From Marsupella aquatica (taxonomy: Eukaryota > Marchantiophyta), in assembly GCA_973895155.1 (NCBI GenBank), contig OZ316891.1, positions 17,112,001 to 17,176,000 on the forward strand: 64,000 bases of DNA, in the 5' to 3' direction. The notes beneath the pieces were generated by a model. The model had not been told where the DNA came from. It worked only from the letters and a program-made list of their open reading frames with translations, and searched no databases. This document shows, piece by piece, positions 31,685-44,190 of the stretch; position 1 is the first letter of the stretch; each line of letters starts with the position of its first letter. Position numbers and translations under genes: made by a program.

Positions 31685-32437
31685 TATAAATTGTAGACCC
31701 CACCATCTTCATGTATATTTTTACCGGCACTATCTTTTTATCGTCATTCTACGATTTTTCTCATTGTCCACAATTTCATGCAGTATACATATCTATTGCT
31801 TAAAGTATGCCCCATATCTGAATCCATTAATTCCATGCAACCTATACATTGTAAAACACTAAAGTCCCATACCATATCCCATTCAAATAACATCGGAAAC
31901 ATATCGGACACACATCAGTACTGCCAAAGCAAAAAACCCCTTCCCATCCTCAAAGTATCGGATTTTCCGATACTATAACAATCGGAAGCCACTATCCAAT
32001 ACTCCACAAATTGGACGCTTAAGCCCGTAGCCGAGGAGGGGTCCGATAGAAATTTCAACAGATAGTAACCGATACCTCAGCCTTCACAAATTATTTCCGT
32101 TGTAACTAGTATTGCAAACATATGTCCGATAAGACTTGTATCGGTAAATGTTCAAAATCAAATCTATCGGAATTAGCTTTTGATACTATTATTATCGGAC
32201 GTCTGAAAAACATGTCGGCTCTCAATTTGTGATACAGGATGTTTCGGACATTGTCCGATATGTGGGGTATTGGATAAAGTTTTTGATACAAAACATATCG
32301 GATAATAATGTCCGATGTTGGTAGTATAGGAAGTTTCGTAGCTGGGAGTATCGGACGTTTTCCGTTGTGTTTAGTATCGGGCGCGTTGAGAAACGTGTGT
32401 GTTTGAGTATCAGAAAAGTCCCTAAAATGTACTAGTG
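31685..32437. repeat. Right subterminal TATCGGAC repeats and CACTA terminus
   Basis: Downstream of the transposase about fifteen ATCGGA/TCCGAT motifs in both orientations lie between 31891 and 32410. The element ends TACTAGTG at 32437. Confidence 0.75.
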
Positions 32438-32599
32438 ACACGAGCCTCGTGTTGAGGGATACTGATGTGCATGTCTTATCCTGGCAAACCAGGTCAAAAC
32501 CTATCGTCGTTGCTTTTTTCCTACCGGTGAATAATTCCTGTCTTGTGTCCACACGACAGTCGTGTCAAAGTTACTGTCAACCTCAAATCGGTCTAGAAT

Positions 32600-32995
32600 A
32601 TGTTTTCCCCTTGGGATTGTGTTCATCTCTTCTTGAACGATGAACCAGTTGCGGGTGGGACAGTTTTCAGCATTACTCCCTTGGACTCTTGCCACAACAT
32701 TCTGATTGGGGACCATAGAATCAGTGTTTCTGTTGAGGATGCATTCTTCCACCTTGTTGAGTTACCTTATCCAAACGCAGGGGCGGACCTGGTGGGTGAA
32801 AGCTTAAATTCAGTAATTCTATGGGATCGGTCCAGCGTGAGCTTGCGGAAAGCAAATTTCCAGTTTGTGGGCCCAGTTTATCCAAGTGACAACCAAGAGG
32901 ATTGTCCTCTGGAGTGGGAAGCAGGTTTTGGGGAGCAAGATGCCACGGGAGACACTGTCCATAGTCAGGACAGTGTTCTCATTAGTGAGGCTTGA
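32600..32995 (+). pseudogene. DUF8039-like fragment
   Basis: 131 codons. The pattern VHLFLNDEPVAGGTVFS, then a short turn, ISVSVEDAFF and LNSVILWDR resembles the DUF8039 domain found at the ends of plant En/Spm-associated proteins. I make that assignment by memory of the fold pattern only. It is followed after about 100 bases by the DUF7869-like gene on the same strand and may be its N-terminal region. Confidence 0.4.
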
Positions 32996-33094
32996 GCAAT
33001 CAAAGTAGGTGGTTCAAGAAGTTTGCTTTGCTTTATGGAGACGATGATGAGACACTAGGCTCGAGGGTGTATCACCAATCCTCACCCTCAAGCA

Positions 33095-35588
33095 TTGATT
33101 AACAATGAGAGAGTTGGAGATGATCATGTCGGGATAAATATTCTCACACTGGCTGCAGACAGTAACATCTCAAAGATGAGGTTCCCTTATTTTGTTGAGG
33201 GAACGCCTTGCACAATCAAATGGCCTTTGCGGAGAACTTGGATCGAGCCTGGAATGCAATTGTTAAGCGATCTATTGGATCAAAACAAATTCCTCAATCC
33301 CAAGCGAGAAATTGTATCATATATTAAACCAAAGCAAGGCTATAATAATCAACGTCGCAACCCGCAGGATCCTAAGGACAAGGAAAGGAAGAAGATTCAT
33401 AGAAGGCGTAACAGAAAGAAGACTCGGGAATCCATTGATGCTATCTTCCAGGTTGAGTGTTGTACAAAGAATTGTTGTAGGAGGCAACAGTGGGTCAATC
33501 AGATTAGAGATGAATTTTATGGTCTCTCTCACGCCGATCAATAGACGTACATTTTGACCCATCTACACGGGAGGGATACGGAAACTATCGAGGATGGGAT
33601 GATTATTTTTTGTGGGACTTGTGTCTGTAAAGAAGGGTTTTGGACCATCCATGGTTTCTTGAGAGGAACCTTCTATTCAATCTATAGTCACTATAGGAAG
33701 GGGGCAAAGGTTGGCGTTCATGGCAACCAAGGATCAATGAAAACAAAAGACTACATCACGCTGTTCGTGGAGTCTATTCGAAGTGTATTCCATAAATGTG
33801 CAGAGCCTATGCCTCATCTCCATAAAATTGGAGAGTTTGGTAAGCAAGAGGTTGTGTATAGGGTTCCCATAAGCTACAAGAGGAAAGATGTTTATGAAGA
33901 GGCTTGCAATCTTAACAAGAATCTTGGAGCTTCTTCTCCTGTCATTGCTACGTTCTACAAGATACTGGAGAAAAAGTTTCCCAATTTTCAGTTTCCGGAT
34001 CGAAGCAATTTCGCAAAATGCGATCTTTGTACTACAATCAAAGAGACTCTTTGAGGCGAGAAGAAACAAGATGTTGTTCTTGAAATCAAGGAAATCAAGG
34101 CCAAAAGAGAATGTCACATGCTGGAACAACAGTCCCAGAGAAGCATGTATTATGCCGCCAAACTGGCAGCAGATCAAGAGCTAGAGAAGTATTTTTCGGT
34201 GATTCGTGACAAAATGGATCAAGCCAAAACAAGAATACCAAAAATGACTTCCACTCTTAAAAGTCAAGAGGGTAAATCAATTTCGTTACCGATGACGTTG
34301 GCTGGAATGCTCACGCATGGACGGGATCCCGGAATCTATGCCCATTTTGCACTTGGTGGATTGTGGGCGAGTGATCCTGATTTCGCTGTGTCATCTCTTT
34401 CAAAGTTGTTCAGGGATCTTGAGTCATTTTTTGGGGATAAGATTGGAGACTTATCGCTGAAGAGCACAGACGTGTCTGATCCTATTTTTGTTGCGCTTTT
34501 AGATCGTTGGGCTTTTGAGATTGGCTATCTGGAAAGGAAGAATGTGGATTTTGACCATTTTAAAGGACTTGAGAATGAGGCTCCGCGGAAGCCTCGCATG
34601 GAACCCTCGTCCTCAGATTCCTTTCAACCACTTTCACGACATTTGCACCTCCAACTTGACAATTCAGGGAAGGACAATAAGAATCAAACCGTGATTGCAT
34701 ATTGTAGTGAGCTTGTTCTTCAAGGAGTGTTTGAGTCCGTTACACTCTCCTTCTTGATGGTTGGTCATACTCATGAGGACGTTGATCATTCTTTTCACGA
34801 GTAGGAATTTGGATTTATAATCGTGAGTTAACAACTTTCTTTAGTTTGATGGTTGAAGTTTGGGAGTGTGAGAAGAAGCATCCAGTCCCAAGATTCATCC
34901 GGGAGGTTGCCGGATACAAAGCTTATGTTTCTTCTTATGTGAAGAAGATCCAAGGTTAGACGGTCCCTGTGCAATTCTTGTTTTCAATGAAAGAAAATAC
35001 ACCTGTTTATCAATATTGGGAGAAAATTGATTCACCGTGGCTACCAGCAAAAGGTCACACCATTTGGAAAACTACTGGAAAGGATCTCTGTTTCCCTCTG
35101 GAAATCCTCTTTCAAAACAAATGGAGTTGACTCATAAGCGAGCGAGTGACATTCTTGAATACCTCATTCATTACGTTTCATGGCTAAAAGCCGTCTGGAA
35201 AGATGTCACATCAGAGGGATATCGTTTTCGATCCCCGGAAATTGAGTATTGGGAAAATGTCATCAGGGTTTTTGAAGGTTCCCTATGCTCTGCGCCTAAT
35301 CTAGAGAGGGACTATCAGCTACTCGATGGGTTTTGGCCAAGAACTAACCATGGAACCAAAGATCGAGCTGAGGTTGGGATTTTTGAGAATAACATTGGCT
35401 CTGTCAACGATGTCGTGGGCAGCCTTGAACGTGAACTTCAGGATGATCAATATGAGAGACAGACAATATTTGTCGGCCACCGCTCAGAGCAAGAAAGGTC
35501 AAGATTCTCCCCACTTGAGGATATTAAAAAGGATATGTTTGTTATTCTTTGTCCAACAGATGAATTCGAACAAAAAGTTCCCCTTTGA
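33095..35588 (+). pseudogene. DUF7869-type transposase-like gene, multiply broken
   Basis: Nearly continuous coding sequence in several frames with stops near 33542, 34052, 34802 and 34957. Order: a basic region (HRRRNRKKTRES, about 33400), a Cys cluster (VECCTKNCC at 33450 and IIFCGTCVCKEGFWTIHGF at 33605), a central helical region, another CDLC, then an RNase-H-like core with LHLQLDNSGKDNKNQT (about 34650) and FLMVGHTHEDVDHSF (about 34755). This Asp-Asn...Lys-Asn / Gly-His-Thr-His...Asp pattern typifies the DUF7869 family, transposase-like proteins widespread in plants and other eukaryotes. The C-terminal part (35037-35588) is Leu/Trp/Glu-rich. Termini of the element were not found. Confidence 0.55.
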
Positions 35589-36248
35589 TTCTGGCTAGGA
35601 AGAGCCATGGATTGCATTGTGCAGGTTCCGGATGATGCTCATGCTGGGGAGTTTGAGGTGGAACGGTGGAGATCTGTCCATAAAAAATTATCTATCCCAG
35701 ACTCTGAACAATATCGGGATTGTTTCAATTCTAAATAGTCCTCGGAAGTTGATCCAAATTACCAAAGTCCTACAATCCAACACGACTGGCTCCTTGCAAC
35801 GTCTACAATCAATGGCTGGAATTCAAAGGCAAAGGGTAAAGTGAAAGTTCCAGTTCATGTTCTTGAAAGCATGAATGCATACATTTCCAAGAACTTTTGA
35901 ACGGAGTGTTTGTTTCTGTAGGAGGCTTGCAAAGGGCCTCCTCTTTTTGCCTTACCAAGGAAGGTTTAGGTAGACGGTTTGGATCTGCACGAGGGTTGCG
36001 TAGAGTGGCCTCGCTCTGGTCTCTAGGCTAGGGTCTACTAAAAGCAACATGGCCGTAGACCTGAGATTTGCATGCTTTGGCCGTTTCTTGGTCTTGTCCA
36101 AATAGGGAACTCCTCACTCTCTTTTCCCATTCTGTGGTTTTTGATTCACTTTCAATCTGCTGTTGATGCTAGTTTCTGTCGTCATTTGATTTGTGTTAGG
36201 TTTCATATTTCTTAATCTAATTTTGAGAGGATCTTGTGAGTTCTCTCG
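35589..36248. other. No convincing gene
   Basis: Short open frames only. It may contain the decayed 3' end of the DUF7869-type gene and an intron; the + strand frame around 35617-35880 shares the preceding gene's codon character but shows no motif. Confidence 0.4.
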
Positions 36249-36509
36249 ATGAATCCACCAGTGACGTCCAAGGACCTAACCGTGACCAACAACTCAATAG
36301 AGGTTTCCCTGCCTCATAGCTCAAAGAAGGGGAACGCCCCAAGGAGGTCATTCAAGATTTACACGCCTGCGGATGGGTTTGACCGTAATTGCAATTTTGA
36401 CAAAGAAGGATCTTTTTTAAGAGAGTGTACTCAATGTAAAAGGTTTTTCTGGTCAGAACTTGATGGAGATACATGTGGCTTTCCCGCTTGCAAGACACCA
36501 GGAGAATAA
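36249..36509 (+). CDS. Small Cys-containing ORF, unrecognised
   Basis: 86 codons from ATG to TAA. A polar N-terminus is followed by a CTQCKRFFW...CGFPAC segment that could bind zinc. The same frame stays open after the TAA, with a Lys/Arg-rich continuation to about 36698. It lies just downstream of the DUF7869-type gene on the same strand and could be a second protein or last exon of that element. Confidence 0.35.
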   Translation: MNPPVTSKDLTVTNNSIEVSLPHSSKKGNAPRRSFKIYTPADGFDRNCNFDKEGSFLRECTQCKRFFWSELDGDTCGFPACKTPGE

Positions 36510-37118
36510 AAAATTAACAATTCAAAGATTAGCCCTGGAGGAAATTATGTGCCGCCTATGGTGGGGCAAGAGGCATCGAGTGCGAGGAAAGCTGGAAAGA
36601 TGCCCAGGGAGACTGAGAACAAAAGACGCATGAAGGAAAACGTCAATGTGTACTATGGGAAGGGGAAGAAGCAGCGGCGGGCTCCAATGGACCCTTGAGC
36701 TTGGGCAAAGGAAGCATTCATTGACTGCCGCAAATCCACTCTGGACTCAGATGAGTGGATGCCATCTTCTTGGAACGATTAAGATTTGAAGCCATTTGGA
36801 AGAGTCTTAAGTTTTTGAAGCATTTTGAGGATAACGCGAGTCTTGCATAGATATTCGGTGCCAGAAAATTTAGATTGTGTTCGCTCACATTTATTTCTGC
36901 TTTAAGTTGGTAAAGGAGATTTCCTTATCTGAAAGGTGTTTAGGAACCTGGATGTTGGTTGGAGGAATGCCTCTTGCAATGTGAGATTGTAGATCATTTA
37001 TTTTACCCAAATCTCTTTCTGCGCTAGTCTCGCATAGAGCGTTGAGGTCCTTCTGTTCCTCTACGACTGTCTTACCCGCATCTCGTTGCCAGCTTCCTTG
37101 GGTAGTTTGGGTGGAGTC
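36510..37118. other. No gene assigned
   Basis: Continuation of the small ORF's frame to about 36780, then noncoding sequence up to the LINE target-site duplication. A - strand frame at 36891-37220 runs across the LINE boundary and is not credible. Confidence 0.4.
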
Positions 37119-37137
37119 ATCTTCCCAACAGATTTTC
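37119..37137. repeat. LINE target-site duplication, left copy
   Basis: CATCTTCCCAACAGATTTT (19 bp) is identical to 44191-44209 and brackets the - strand LINE. Confidence 0.95.
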
Positions 37138-37508
37138 CTTGAAAGGGGGGTTTTTATAAAATAAAATAAGCCGCAAAAACCCCATGGCGGGGGGGGAGCA
37201 AACAGGGAATGTTCCATCATAGACAGAATATTATATACACATCCCGGTAGGGGTGGTTGTCAAAATCTATGGTCCCAAAGAACCGCCTCATCAATCCTAT
37301 ATACAGTGCCATTCCAAGCATAAGGAGCAATCTTCCTGATGCTCAATCTCCCTTGTGCTATTACCAGCATAATCTTCTGAACTTTGTTCTAAACCTGGTC
37401 CCTATGTCTCTGAGAGTGAACAATCCTAAAGTCATTTCTATAGTTTAATCTCATCCGTTCTGCGTTCAGCCAATCCCTCGCTCTTTGCAGTCTGTCATAC
37501 TTCCTACT

Positions 37509-40500
37509 CTACGGGAAACGTTTGTTGACTGCAAACAGGTTGGAAACAGTTTTTGAAAGCACAAGTTTAAAATCAAAAGCACGTTTATTCAGTTTTTTGA
37601 AAACCTGTTCATTCCGTGCTAGCCATAGAGCCCATAGTAGCTGATACGTTAGAAATAGTCTAGCAGTGTGGGTATGTGCCCATCTGACGGAAGCCTCCAG
37701 TAGATCCAGCAGACCATGTCCATAACTGAACAAAAAGCCCTGTCCCACTTCAAGCCCAAATCTCCAGCATGTGGACGCAAAATAATGGACAGTGAAAGAA
37801 AAGGTGGGGGATCGTCTCCAGGTGTTCCAAGCAAAAGGAGCAGATCCCTGGGTCCGCCCCGATGGTAAGAGCTTGGGAGCCCGTGAAGAGACCTCCCACA
37901 ATAATTCTCCAGATGAAGGTTTTAGCCCTTGTAGAAAGATCAGATCGCCATAGATTTGCCTAGCATTTCATCCATTGTGTCTTCGTGTACTCTGAGCCCC
38001 ATATCCTGTTCCATCTCTGATAATCAGCCCCTTTTGGCCTCAGCATCTGGTAAATGCGATGATTGGGTATTTTAAAATACGTTGAAGACCTCTGATCATC
38101 AGCCCAGCGCCACATTCTCGCACCTGGTTTGTATCCCCAGTCACAGTTGGCTTGGTCCCGTATCTTTTGAAGAAAGAGCCTGCTGCGGTCCCGGTAGGCC
38201 AGGTCAAACCCACGTAGTCTGTGCCACCTTTCTGTTAACGGTCTCCAGGAGTGAGTTGCCTCATCCCACAGGTCCATCATAGCCTTAATTCCGAGCTTCC
38301 CAAGTAGCTCCGTAGTAATTTCCAAATGGTCCTGCGACCAGGACTGGAAACCCACTGTACAGCGGAGAGCATCCCCTATGCTCCAATGACCGGGAAATCC
38401 AACAGCCCCAGGGACAAAACATAGATGCACCCGCAGAGAGACCCAGGGCCTTCCATAGGCCACCCGAGTAGGGCATCCCTCCGCCGTTGCGCAGAGAGCA
38501 CAAAAGTAACTTGTCTTTGACTGTGTAACCGTTCCTTCTAATCGTTCAAAAATTCTGCCAGCCCACCAGATTTAGATTCGCCAAAAAGAGACAAGCCCAT
38601 TCCAAGGCCGAGGAGTCAAGAGCTTTTGTGATCCACTGGGTTAATAGCACCTCTAAGTGGCATCTGAAGTCACGAAATCCAAGTCCCCCTTCCACCTTGG
38701 GTCACGCCACCAGGGGGAGCTTCTTCTGCTCAGTGCCGAGAAATCCCTACACAAAGCAATCATCTTCCTCTCTAGTTCATTGGAGGCTTTCATAAACATC
38801 ACATGGTATATAGGGATTGCAAGCAGCACATGTTTGATGAGCAGTGTTCTGCCAGTAAATGAAAGCATCTTGCTCGACCATGAAGCTAGTCGAGAGGCAA
38901 TTTTATCTAAACAGAAGCTATGGATATGCTCCATCTGCAGTCCAATACCAAAAGGGGCACCGAGGTATTTGAGTACTTCTCCTTCTCTACTTATCTTACA
39001 TCCCGTTTCCACGAGCCAGGCTGGTATTTCCTTCAGAGCCAATGGGACAATATTCAATTTGTGCAGATTCAACTTGGCCCTCGAGGCGTTCTCGTAGCAA
39101 CTGAGAGTCACAATGGTGTCTGCAAAACTCCTTGGATCCGCCAGGATAAACATGCCTACATCGTCCGCAAAGAGCCTATAACAAACTGTCATCCACTCAG
39201 AAATTTTAATACCAGTAAGTCTATGTCCAGCCAGCTCTGCATCCAGGAAATCCATGAGAGGCTGGGTCGAGATTACAAAAAGAAGTGGGAGAGAGGACAT
39301 CCTTGTCAAACTCCCCGCCTGAGCTCAATAGCCCTGGTCAGCCTCCCGTTGACGTAAACCTGGGAAGAAGCATTAGTCAATAGAGCCTGCACCAGCTTGG
39401 TGAACCATCCACTGAGCCCCATGAGTCTCATAGTTTCCCACAGGTACTCGTGGTCTTGAACTCTATCGAAGGCTTTCTCAAAATCTAATTTGAGAAAGAG
39501 AGTCTCCACCTGCCGTTTGTTCACCCATTCTTGTATCAGCCATGCAAGCGAGATGTTTTCAAGTATGTTTCTACTCGGGATGAAGCCAGTTTGTTGAGTG
39601 CTAATGAATCGGGGTAGAAGTTTTTTGATCCTTAAAGCCACAATCTTTGCCAAAATCTTGTAAGCCGTGTTCAGCATAGTTAAGGGTCTCCAGTCCTTGA
39701 GAAAGCGCTTGTCCGCTTTTTTAGGAATGAATTTGATCAAACCATCTTTAATCTCTGCCGCCACTTTCCCTGTTAACCAAAAGTCATGTATCATGCTCAT
39801 GAAATCCGCCTTCATAAAATGCCAGCAGCATTTGTATACCTCTGCTGTTAATCCATCAATTCCGGGGGACTTATCCAAAGGGAGATGTCCAATCACATCC
39901 TCTACTTCCTTCAGAGTAGGGAGCGCCTCCATATGCGTGAGTTCACCAGCTGTAAATGTGTCCCTTGTATTCTTCAGAAGTCTGTCTTTGTCCCTACAAA
40001 TTATAAGCCATTTTTCCGGTGAGGGGGGAGCGGGAGCATAGAGCTCCGTGCAGAACCACTCCACTTCTTCCAGTATCTCCTGCCCGTCTGTCACCGTTGT
40101 ACCCTCCTCCCTTTCTAGGACCCTCATAGCTTCTCGTTCTTGTTTGGCCTTGATGGTTGCAAAAAAGAACTTAGTAGATTCCTCCCCCTCGCCCAACCAT
40201 TTTACTCTCGCCATTTTCCTACATTGGTAAGCTTCTTCAAATTCGGTTGCATGTAGCTTGTCTTCTAACAGGAAAAGATCGAGAACGTCTGCCTCAGAGT
40301 AGTCCTCTGCTATCGTGCTTTTTAAAGCCCTGACTTCCTCCCTTAGTAAGTGCATCTCTTCCGCTGCTTGTCGTGGAGTAGCCTATATCTCCATATATTG
40401 TTTCCTCAGGCTTTTGCTTGCTCTGGAGACTCGTAGGTGCGGGTCCCACTCCTCAGCTCCACCTGTCCGCCATGCTGCCTCTAGCAGCTTAAGGTTCGCT

Positions 40501-41309
40501 TCTGAACGTAGAATAGACGAATTTGCTTTAAAGAATCGTACTCTACCTCTTTCATCTTCCTTCTACGCCTATTGTAAACAGAATACGGCTATGACAGGGT
40601 CGTAGTCCGAAAGGGCAGTACCCCCTTTGTGCGTAATCAATACTATACCCTCCACCCACCAGCCCTTATTGCTAATGTAGAATCGGTCGAGTCTTGATTG
40701 TGTCAAAGAATTGTTGCGCTGCCTTCTCCAAGTATACCATGACCCTATTATGCCTCGGCTGAGCTCTTTGGCATCGATCAGATCCAGCCTGACCTTTAGG
40801 AATCTCCAATACTCCGCTTCTTGCCCTTTCAGTAAAGAAGCGCCTCCAGATGAATCCGTCCGGGATTCCGTCATATTGAAATCGCCACAAAGAATCCAGT
40901 TGGCTTGTGGCAGCTCCAGTTTTAGATCATGCCATAGCAGAGCTCTCAATCTTGGAGAGTTAGGAGCGTAAATGCTTACCACCCCCAACATGTAGGAAGG
41001 CATCTCAATTGTTACCCATGCTGCTTTCCCCAACGCAAGTTTTCCCGATGTTATGATCCGTAGTGAGGGATGAATCAGTAAGGCTGTTCCGCCACGTCCT
41101 TCATCCGGTTTTGCCGAAAAATACTGGTATGACGGTAGGATTGTCCGAAGTGCAATGTCAAGTCTAAATTGGTCTACTTTGACATCTTGTAATGCTAGAA
41201 TCCAAAGTGAGTCTTTCAAAGAGCTCACCCAGTTTTGTACTACATATTTCCTGTTGGGTTCCCCGAGCCCACAAACATTCCACGAGGCAATTGTTAGTGT
41301 GTTATCCAT
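37509..41309 (-). pseudogene. LINE ORF2: endonuclease, reverse transcriptase, zinc C-terminus
   Basis: ORF2 begins at ATG 41309, 38 bases after ORF1. The apurinic-type endonuclease (41.3-40.58 kb) shows IASWNVCGLG, VSIYAPN and CGDFNMTE. Two catalytic positions are changed: LALQDVK has Asp for the usual Glu, and ALSDYDPV has Tyr for His of SDHxP. The reverse transcriptase (about 40.36-38.65 kb) shows LPLDKSPGIDG, FLKDWRPLTML, TGFIPSRNILENISLAW, LKLDFEKAFDRV and the catalytic FADD (about 39.17 kb). The C-terminal zinc motif CSFCLEHLETIPHLFFHC (about 37.85-37.80 kb) is in a shifted frame. There are breaks near 40569-40355, 39309, 38653-38463 and 37960-37900. The protein would nick target DNA and prime reverse transcription; this copy is inactive. 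Confidence 0.88.
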
Positions 41310-41346
41310 TCGTGTAAAACTGAAAGCCTGTGATCTTTCTGCCAGA

Positions 41347-43500
41347 TTATATCCTGAGACGGCCCCCAGGTGAGGGGTTAACTGTGTGTCGTTGGGCATC
41401 GCTACTGTAAAGTCCGGGTGAGGCAATTGGTATCACCATGCCACTTCCTCTAAATTCCGGAAGGTTTCCCTGATTGCCCGTTCTGGTATGTGGGTGGGGT
41501 GGTGGTTGTACTTCCTCAGTTGGTTGTGCCTCGTGATCCTCCATCTCCTTCCCTGCATCAATCATTGGATCATGTGAGAAACTCAATGCTCGTTGTTTCT
41601 TACCTTCCCTTTTCTCCCAATCCTTCTCTTCTAACGCTGGCGACCTCAAGTCTTGTTTTTGGGCCCTTGACTTCATTTGACTGCGTGTGATGTATTCCTC
41701 ATATTCTGACATTTCAGCATCTGTATCACCATGAAAGGAATAGAGGTCATCTGCGTCGTTATTGGAAGGCAGTGGTCTTGGTGAATCAACTTCTGCAGTA
41801 TGCACTTGGGCTTGTGGGGTAGGAGGTGTCGCCCATTCAATCACGTCCTCCACTGCATCTGGCCTTACTTATTGATTCCCTTTACTTCTCTCAGTGACCA
41901 TTGTTAGTGGGTCAACATTAGCTGACGCAGGCCTAAAAGCTCTACTCTTGGCGGAGAGTCTCGATGCGTGTTCTGCCTCAGCCCAGCCATCCTTGGGGCT
42001 CTCCATTCCCCCCAGGTTCAGGGCGGGGTCAAGGAAGAGAGGATTCTCAATGATGAGGACCCCATCCGCAGACGTACTCCGCGCCAGTTTGGCGCCATGT
42101 GCACTATCCTTCGTCTCCTCCACAGTTGTAGCGTCTGCTGCTACATGCCGCTCTTGTGCCCCACTCTGTTCTCTCTGAAGGCCCTCCTCATTGGCCTCAG
42201 GTGCTTGGGTATCATCCTCTTGTTGTTCCGCTGTGTTGGCCTTGTTCTCATACCCTTCCCTGCAGTCTCGTGCCAAATGCCCTTTTTTATTGCATTTGAA
42301 GCAATGGTTCGGGATATTCCTAAAAATCACCGGCTGCCAAATAATGATGTCCTCTCGCACCCGTATTCGTGCACTGGTAGGAATCTCCCTTTTGGTGTCC
42401 CAGAGAATACAAGCCTGATCATGGGGATAAGAGCTGAATTCATCACCTTGTATATAGTAGAGTAGCTTCCCAAATGATTCAGCAATTTTCCATTTGCAGC
42501 CTTCCAGCTTCAATGCTCTATAGGGAATCTCGATCCATACTGGGAGCTTAGTGAACCGGTCATTCTGCACATCAAATGACCGTTCCCAAGCAAAGGTATA
42601 CACAAACCTCCGCTCCATAAACCAGGGTGCTACTTCCAGTGCGGCATCTCTATGATCCGGGTTGTCAAAAACTACGAGGTAGAAGTTTTTCCCAACAAAT
42701 TTAATTTGTAGGACCGGCCAATTCATCTCCTTAACCATTGTTTCCTCGACCCACTCTCTGAATGCTGGTAGTAGCGGTGTTCTATCCGTGAAGTAGCAAA
42801 TGATGGCGCAATTGTGTAATTGCCTGACTGTAGTTGCTACGTCTTCAATGTTCCACTCAACCGTGGTGTACAACTTTTCATGCCAATCCCCGTTAGACTT
42901 TAAGGCCAAGTCTTTAAGGATTGTAATGCATTCCTCCGAGGTTTCTTTTGGCTCCTCTGTTGCACGCATTTCCGTGTCTCTGTTTGATCCTCTAGGATTT
43001 GTGGAATCATCATTGCTACTCTACCCTTTGAACTGTCGATTGCTCCATAGATCTTTGTTGTTATGGGGCCCAAACCCAAATTGTTCATCCCCAAAGGGTT
43101 GCCGTCGCGCTGCGTTCTATTGAAATTTGCCATTCTGCTTGTGAGGGTTCCTTTCCGCTTCCCACTGCTCTTGGGCAAGCTGAAACGAGATTGGTTTTTG
43201 TCCTTGGCCATCAGTCCTCCCTCTGTTGGTGATATCATATGGTGCTTGCGGCTCCGTCCATCCTAATGTTCGAGCATCTTGGGCTGTATATTGTTGGCGG
43301 TAAGCATATGCCATTCCACTGCGTCCTCATCCTCTTCCATTTGAGTATCGTTGTGTGCCCCATCTTTCGCCTTGCATTTCCTTCCCATTCCCATACTCCT
43401 GTCTGTTCTCATTGTGAGCATACCCTCTTCCGCCATTGGTACCCAAGGGTAAAGCGCCATTTCGAGGGCCGTAATGGTCCATGATTATATTGAATGGGCA
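41347..43500 (-). pseudogene. LINE ORF1 (nucleic-acid-binding, CCHC)
   Basis: The main frame 42969-41869 continues in the same frame to 41347 past a TAA. N-terminal segments lie in other frames up to about 43500. The domain WNIEDVATTVRQLHNCAIICYF...FVGKNFYLVVFDNPDH...FAWERSFD is the DUF4283-type region of plant LINE ORF1 proteins. It is followed by the zinc knuckle CFKCNKKGHLARDC (about 42.29 kb) and a long polar tail with MSEYEEYI shared with the second LINE. It would coat the element RNA. Confidence 0.8.
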
Positions 43501-44190
43501 ATCTCCTATTCCCAAATTTGGGTATGATCAAAACCTGCACAATTACTAATCTAAGCTCGTCTCTCTTCCATTTGCATTCTGTTGTTTCCACTATCAATAC
43601 CTATCGTTGAGTAAGAGATCTTCACCTTATTTGATGCTTTTAGAATTTGCGCCTGGTTTTAAGCAGGCTGTAGTTTGTGAAGCCTTGTATCTTGCAGTAC
43701 ACGTATTGCTCAGCTTTTTGTCCCCGTCGTTGATCCGTTGGTATTCCGCACAAACTCCAACCCCCAGCCAGAAACAATCCTGCTCATGTATCTTGTCCAC
43801 ACATGCAGCAGCAGTCTCTGAAAGTGGATTCAGCCATCCCACACAGCTCCACGCCTGTCCTCGTAGGCAAAGTCCTTGCTAGTGCTCCTGGTACATTTGT
43901 TTAACTTGCCACAATCCCCATGACTATACCCCCGCAATCCATGTTCATAAACCCTGAACCCCACAGACTCGATCCCTAAAGACGTTTTGTCACACAAGTC
44001 ATTCCTCCATTAACCAAATCGCTCGTGAAGACACTCAATTAAAGGCCTGCCGCCCAGAATCCATACCCAATAGCAAGCTGGCCAGAAAAGCCAGCCCAGC
44101 AACCAAACGATCCCCCCTTACAAACGATGCCTTAGTCGAACCTGTTAGCTCAGCTCCGCCCCTTCTCTCAGCTCTCTCCAATCAGCGGTC
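43501..44190 (-). other. LINE 5' leader
   Basis: Noncoding sequence between ORF1 and the 5' target duplication; presumably holds the internal promoter. No motif can be assigned. Confidence 0.55.

Larger units (their letters stand above)
22348..32437 (+). mobile_element. CACTA (En/Spm-type) transposon with SET-domain gene
   Basis: The right end is ...TACTAGTG at 32437, so the reverse complement begins CACTAGTA, as in CACTA elements. Copies of TCCGATA/TATCGGAC crowd both subterminal regions (22.43-22.86 and 31.89-32.42 kb). Inside are a TNP2-type transposase (+), a SET-domain gene (+) and a coiled-coil gene (-). The left end is degenerate: (A)ACTATATTCC near 22348 followed by TTTTTGGGCCTTTATTCGATA, which loosely mirrors the right end. 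No 3-bp target duplication can be confirmed. Confidence 0.75.
37138..44190 (-). mobile_element. L1-type LINE, full length (~7.05 kb)
   Basis: The element is bounded by a perfect 19-bp target duplication. On the - strand: 5' leader (44190 to about 43500), ORF1 (to 41347), ORF2 (41309 to about 37509) and a 3' tail. The 3' end at 37138 is rich in T and G on + but lacks a clean poly-A. All coding regions contain frameshifts or stops, although domain order is intact. A relative on the opposite strand occupies 46.9-59.2 kb. Confidence 0.93.

Noticed and set aside
22340-32467. TACTGATG as an 8-base target duplication of the CACTA element
   Set aside because: CACTA elements make 2-4 bp (usually 3 bp) duplications, and the right copy lies 22 bases beyond the TAGTG end; likely chance.
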